Program-made: the position numbers and the translations under genes
Source of the DNA: a bacterium
GTDB taxonomy: Bacteria > Vulcanimicrobiota > Xenobia > Xenobiales > JADMJV01
NCBI GenBank assembly: GCA_030149525.1
Contig: JASBRJ010000350.1
Location: 1-51,106, forward strand
DNA: 51,106 nt
Direction of reading: 5' to 3'
The notes under the pieces: generated by a model
Databases searched by the model: none
What the model saw: the letters and a program-made list of their open reading frames with translations, nothing else
What the model was told of the DNA's origin: nothing
Shown: piece by piece, positions 49,460-51,106 of the stretch
Layout of the letters: every line of letters begins with the position of its first letter
How positions within the stretch are numbered: the stretch's first letter is position 1

Positions 49460-51106
49460 ATGAGTTTCAGAAGAAAAAGAATTACAGGAATACTAGCCCT
49501 CGTTGTGGGGCTTTGTATGGTTTTGCCGACGGCCACGCTGGCTCAACCTCCGCAGCAGCCACCGGCCCCTGAGAAGCTGATAAACGACGGCCTTCGCAAT
49601 CAGCTGAGAGGCGGGCGAGTGACTCTTAACTATGAGAATCTCGATATTCGTCTGCTCGGTCGCGTCATGGCGGAACTGACCGGCCGAAACATTCTGTTCG
49701 ACCAAACCGTACAGGGAAATATCACCGTGGTGAGTGCCAACCCGGTGACACCCGAGCAGGCCTGGAATCTCTTTCGAATTGCCCTGGAAAAATACGGCTT
49801 CGGGGTGGTGGAGACCAACGGCATCACGTCCATTCTTCCCCTCAAGTCGATCCGCAAGTACGCTCCTGTGACCAAGAACCCACGCCAGCTCGACTCCAGT
49901 ATGTCGGTTGGTGTTCTGGTCTTCAAAAAAGCCGACGTGAATCTTATGCAGAACGCGTTACGACCACTGCTTTCGGACATCGGCGAGATCCAGCCTTACT
50001 TGCCGGCTCGGTCCATTATTGTCACCGATCGAGCGCCCATGGTGGAGCGTATTGCCGAGGCGGCTCGTCATCTCGACGCGGCTCACGAAGATACCCTGGT
50101 TTCGGTGAATTTTCCCGAATATGCCGAGGCCCGGGAGATTGCTCCCATCCTTGAGGAGTTGATGAATCCTCCCGGTGTTCCCAACGACCAGAGGACCGTT
50201 GTCCGGGCCTTCGAGCCATCCAACGCCGTCATGGTCTACGGAAGTAAGGAGCAGATAGAAAAGGTCAAGGTCATGCTGGCCCGGATCGATGTTCCTGAGG
50301 CCGCTCCGGACGACGTTCAGTTGCCCCGCTTTTACGTTGTACCGTTGCAGAACGCCAAAGCCGAAGATGTGGCCGAGATTCTCTCGGAGATGCTCTCGGA
50401 GAAGGCCGATTTGCAGCAGCAGAGATTGCAGAACAATCCGCGTCTGGCCCGTCAGAATCGAGCCAACGGAAATGCCGACCCCGCTGCGGGTAATCAACCC
50501 GATGCGAACACGGCGGCCACGACTCCGGGTTCGACTTCCGGCAGTAACGCCACCGGGCCCAACCGGACTCCTTTCGTAAGTTCCAAAGTGTCGGCCGATG
50601 TGGAAACGAACTCCCTAGTCTTTTATGTCTCTCCCACAGAATATAAAGACATTGCCGCTCTGGTGGAGAAGCTCGACGCACCTCGAAAACAAGTTCTTGT
50701 CACCGCAGTGGTGGCTGAAGTCAGTCTGGGCAGACTTCTTCAGACAGGAGCCAACTTTCAGGCTCTCTCCTCAGGCGGTGTTCTCTCCACTTTCAACGGC
50801 GGTGTGAGTGAAGAGGGTCTTCTCTCTTTCCTAGCCTCTGGAAACTTTGTCATCGGTGCGGCCGGATCGGGGACACGAACCATCGACGTCAACGGTCGTG
50901 ATGTGGAGGTGCCCGAGCTTTTCGGTTTCATCTCTGCAGAGAAGAACAACTCGGATTTTAACCTGATTTCCGCCCCTCGAATACTCACCGAAGATCACAA
51001 AGAGGCGGAGATCAACGTTGGTAACGTCGTTCCGTTTCCTACAGGTGCGCAGTTCAACGCTTTCGGCCAACCCACCGTCACCTACGACTATCGCGACGTG
51101 GGCATT
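49460..51106 (+). CDS. gspD: Type II secretion secretin GspD, N-terminal part
   Basis: 549 codons are present and the frame runs off the right edge. It has a signal peptide (GILALVVGLCMVLPTATLA), an N0 domain (LNYENLDIRLLGRVMAELTG, NILFDQTVQGNITVVS) and N1-N3 domains with repeated VVxP-type strands (SARSIIVTDRAP is read here as PARSIIVTDRAP, and VRAFEPSNAVMVYG). The N2-N3 junction has an Asn/Gln/Pro-rich insert (residues about 335-375). Then begins the secretin beta-barrel: QVLVTAVVAEV and NLISAPRILTEDHKEAEINVG. It forms the outer-membrane channel for folded exoproteins. Confidence 0.9.
   Translation, partial: MSFRRKRITGILALVVGLCMVLPTATLAQPPQQPPAPEKLINDGLRNQLRGGRVTLNYENLDIRLLGRVMAELTGRNILFDQTVQGNITVVSANPVTPEQAWNLFRIALEKYGFGVVETNGITSILPLKSIRKYAPVTKNPRQLDSSMSVGVLVFKKADVNLMQNALRPLLSDIGEIQPYLPARSIIVTDRAPMVERIAEAARHLDAAHEDTLVSVNFPEYAEAREIAPILEELMNPPGVPNDQRTVVRAFEPSNAVMVYGSKEQIEKVKVMLARIDVPEAAPDDVQLPRFYVVPLQNAKAEDVAEILSEMLSEKADLQQQRLQNNPRLARQNRANGNADPAAGNQPDANTAATTPGSTSGSNATGPNRTPFVSSKVSADVETNSLVFYVSPTEYKDIAALVEKLDAPRKQVLVTAVVAEVSLGRLLQTGANFQALSSGGVLSTFNGGVSEEGLLSFLASGNFVIGAAGSGTRTIDVNGRDVEVPELFGFISAEKNNSDFNLISAPRILTEDHKEAEINVGNVVPFPTGAQFNAFGQPTVTYDYRDVGI

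Overview
The window comes from a moderately GC-rich diderm (Gram-negative) bacterium. The grounds are a general (type II) secretion operon, several signal-peptide and lipobox proteins, and a class C penicillin-binding protein. Gene content is unusual: an orphan flagellar rod gene, a class I HMG-CoA reductase, a wax-ester-synthase-like protein, a SpoVG-like protein, and many large or small proteins with no recognisable family. I cannot place it in a phylum from sequence alone; an uncultured or poorly sampled lineage seems likely. There are no rRNA, tRNA, CRISPR or transposase genes that I can see. LAYOUT: 1-4.3 kb holds the end of a PBP4-type carboxypeptidase, a malQ operon with a bile-acid-CoA-transferase-like protein that lacks catalytic residues, and a lipoprotein followed by a strong terminator. 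4.5-11.6 kb holds an unknown gene and a pair of secreted proteins (large lipoprotein plus DNRLRE-domain protein). Beside that pair lies a decayed chimeric third copy. 11.7-16.8 kb holds a 1576-residue protein with a degenerate M48-like N-terminus and a degenerate ABC1/UbiB-kinase-like C-terminus, plus a small gene upstream of it. 17.0-21.9 kb is the most interesting part: a tightly coupled five-gene operon, GNAT - BpsA-like aminopropyltransferase - GNAT - UPF0489 (ureohydrolase/peptide-arginase-like) with TPRs - second BpsA-like aminopropyltransferase. It looks like an undescribed polyamine or peptide-modification pathway. 21.9-24.2 kb holds a zinc-ribbon helical protein and a small Gly/aromatic-rich protein ending in a run of cysteines. 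24.3-26.2 kb holds a candidate structured leader RNA, a CBS protein and a REC-HD-GYP c-di-GMP phosphodiesterase. 26.3-30.7 kb is accessory: a small coiled-coil gene, a polymorphic toxin with its probable immunity gene, an XRE-HTH protein with a nuclease-like tail, a 62-bp tandem repeat array and a MerR-like regulator. 30.7-34.2 kb is an operon of small uncharacterised proteins preceded by a SpoVG-like gene. 34.4-41.6 kb holds a TPR-cyclase-like protein that appears catalytically dead, orphan flgB, a CBS protein, a WS/DGAT-HMG-CoA-reductase gene pair and a patatin-like lipase. 41.7-51.1 kb holds two divergent transcription units of type II secretion: two GspC-like proteins and a secreted protein on the minus strand, and gspI-J-K-L-M-N-D on the plus strand, the last running off the right edge. 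HOW THE GENES FIT TOGETHER: coupling is mostly by ATGA or GTGA overlaps, which fixes many start codons. The secretion operon lacks the ATPase, inner-membrane platform, major pseudopilin and GspH genes, which must lie elsewhere. A recurring theme is enzyme folds whose catalytic residues have been replaced (BAAT-like, M48-like, ABC1-like, class III cyclase-like). All function calls are by eye from motifs; no database search was possible.
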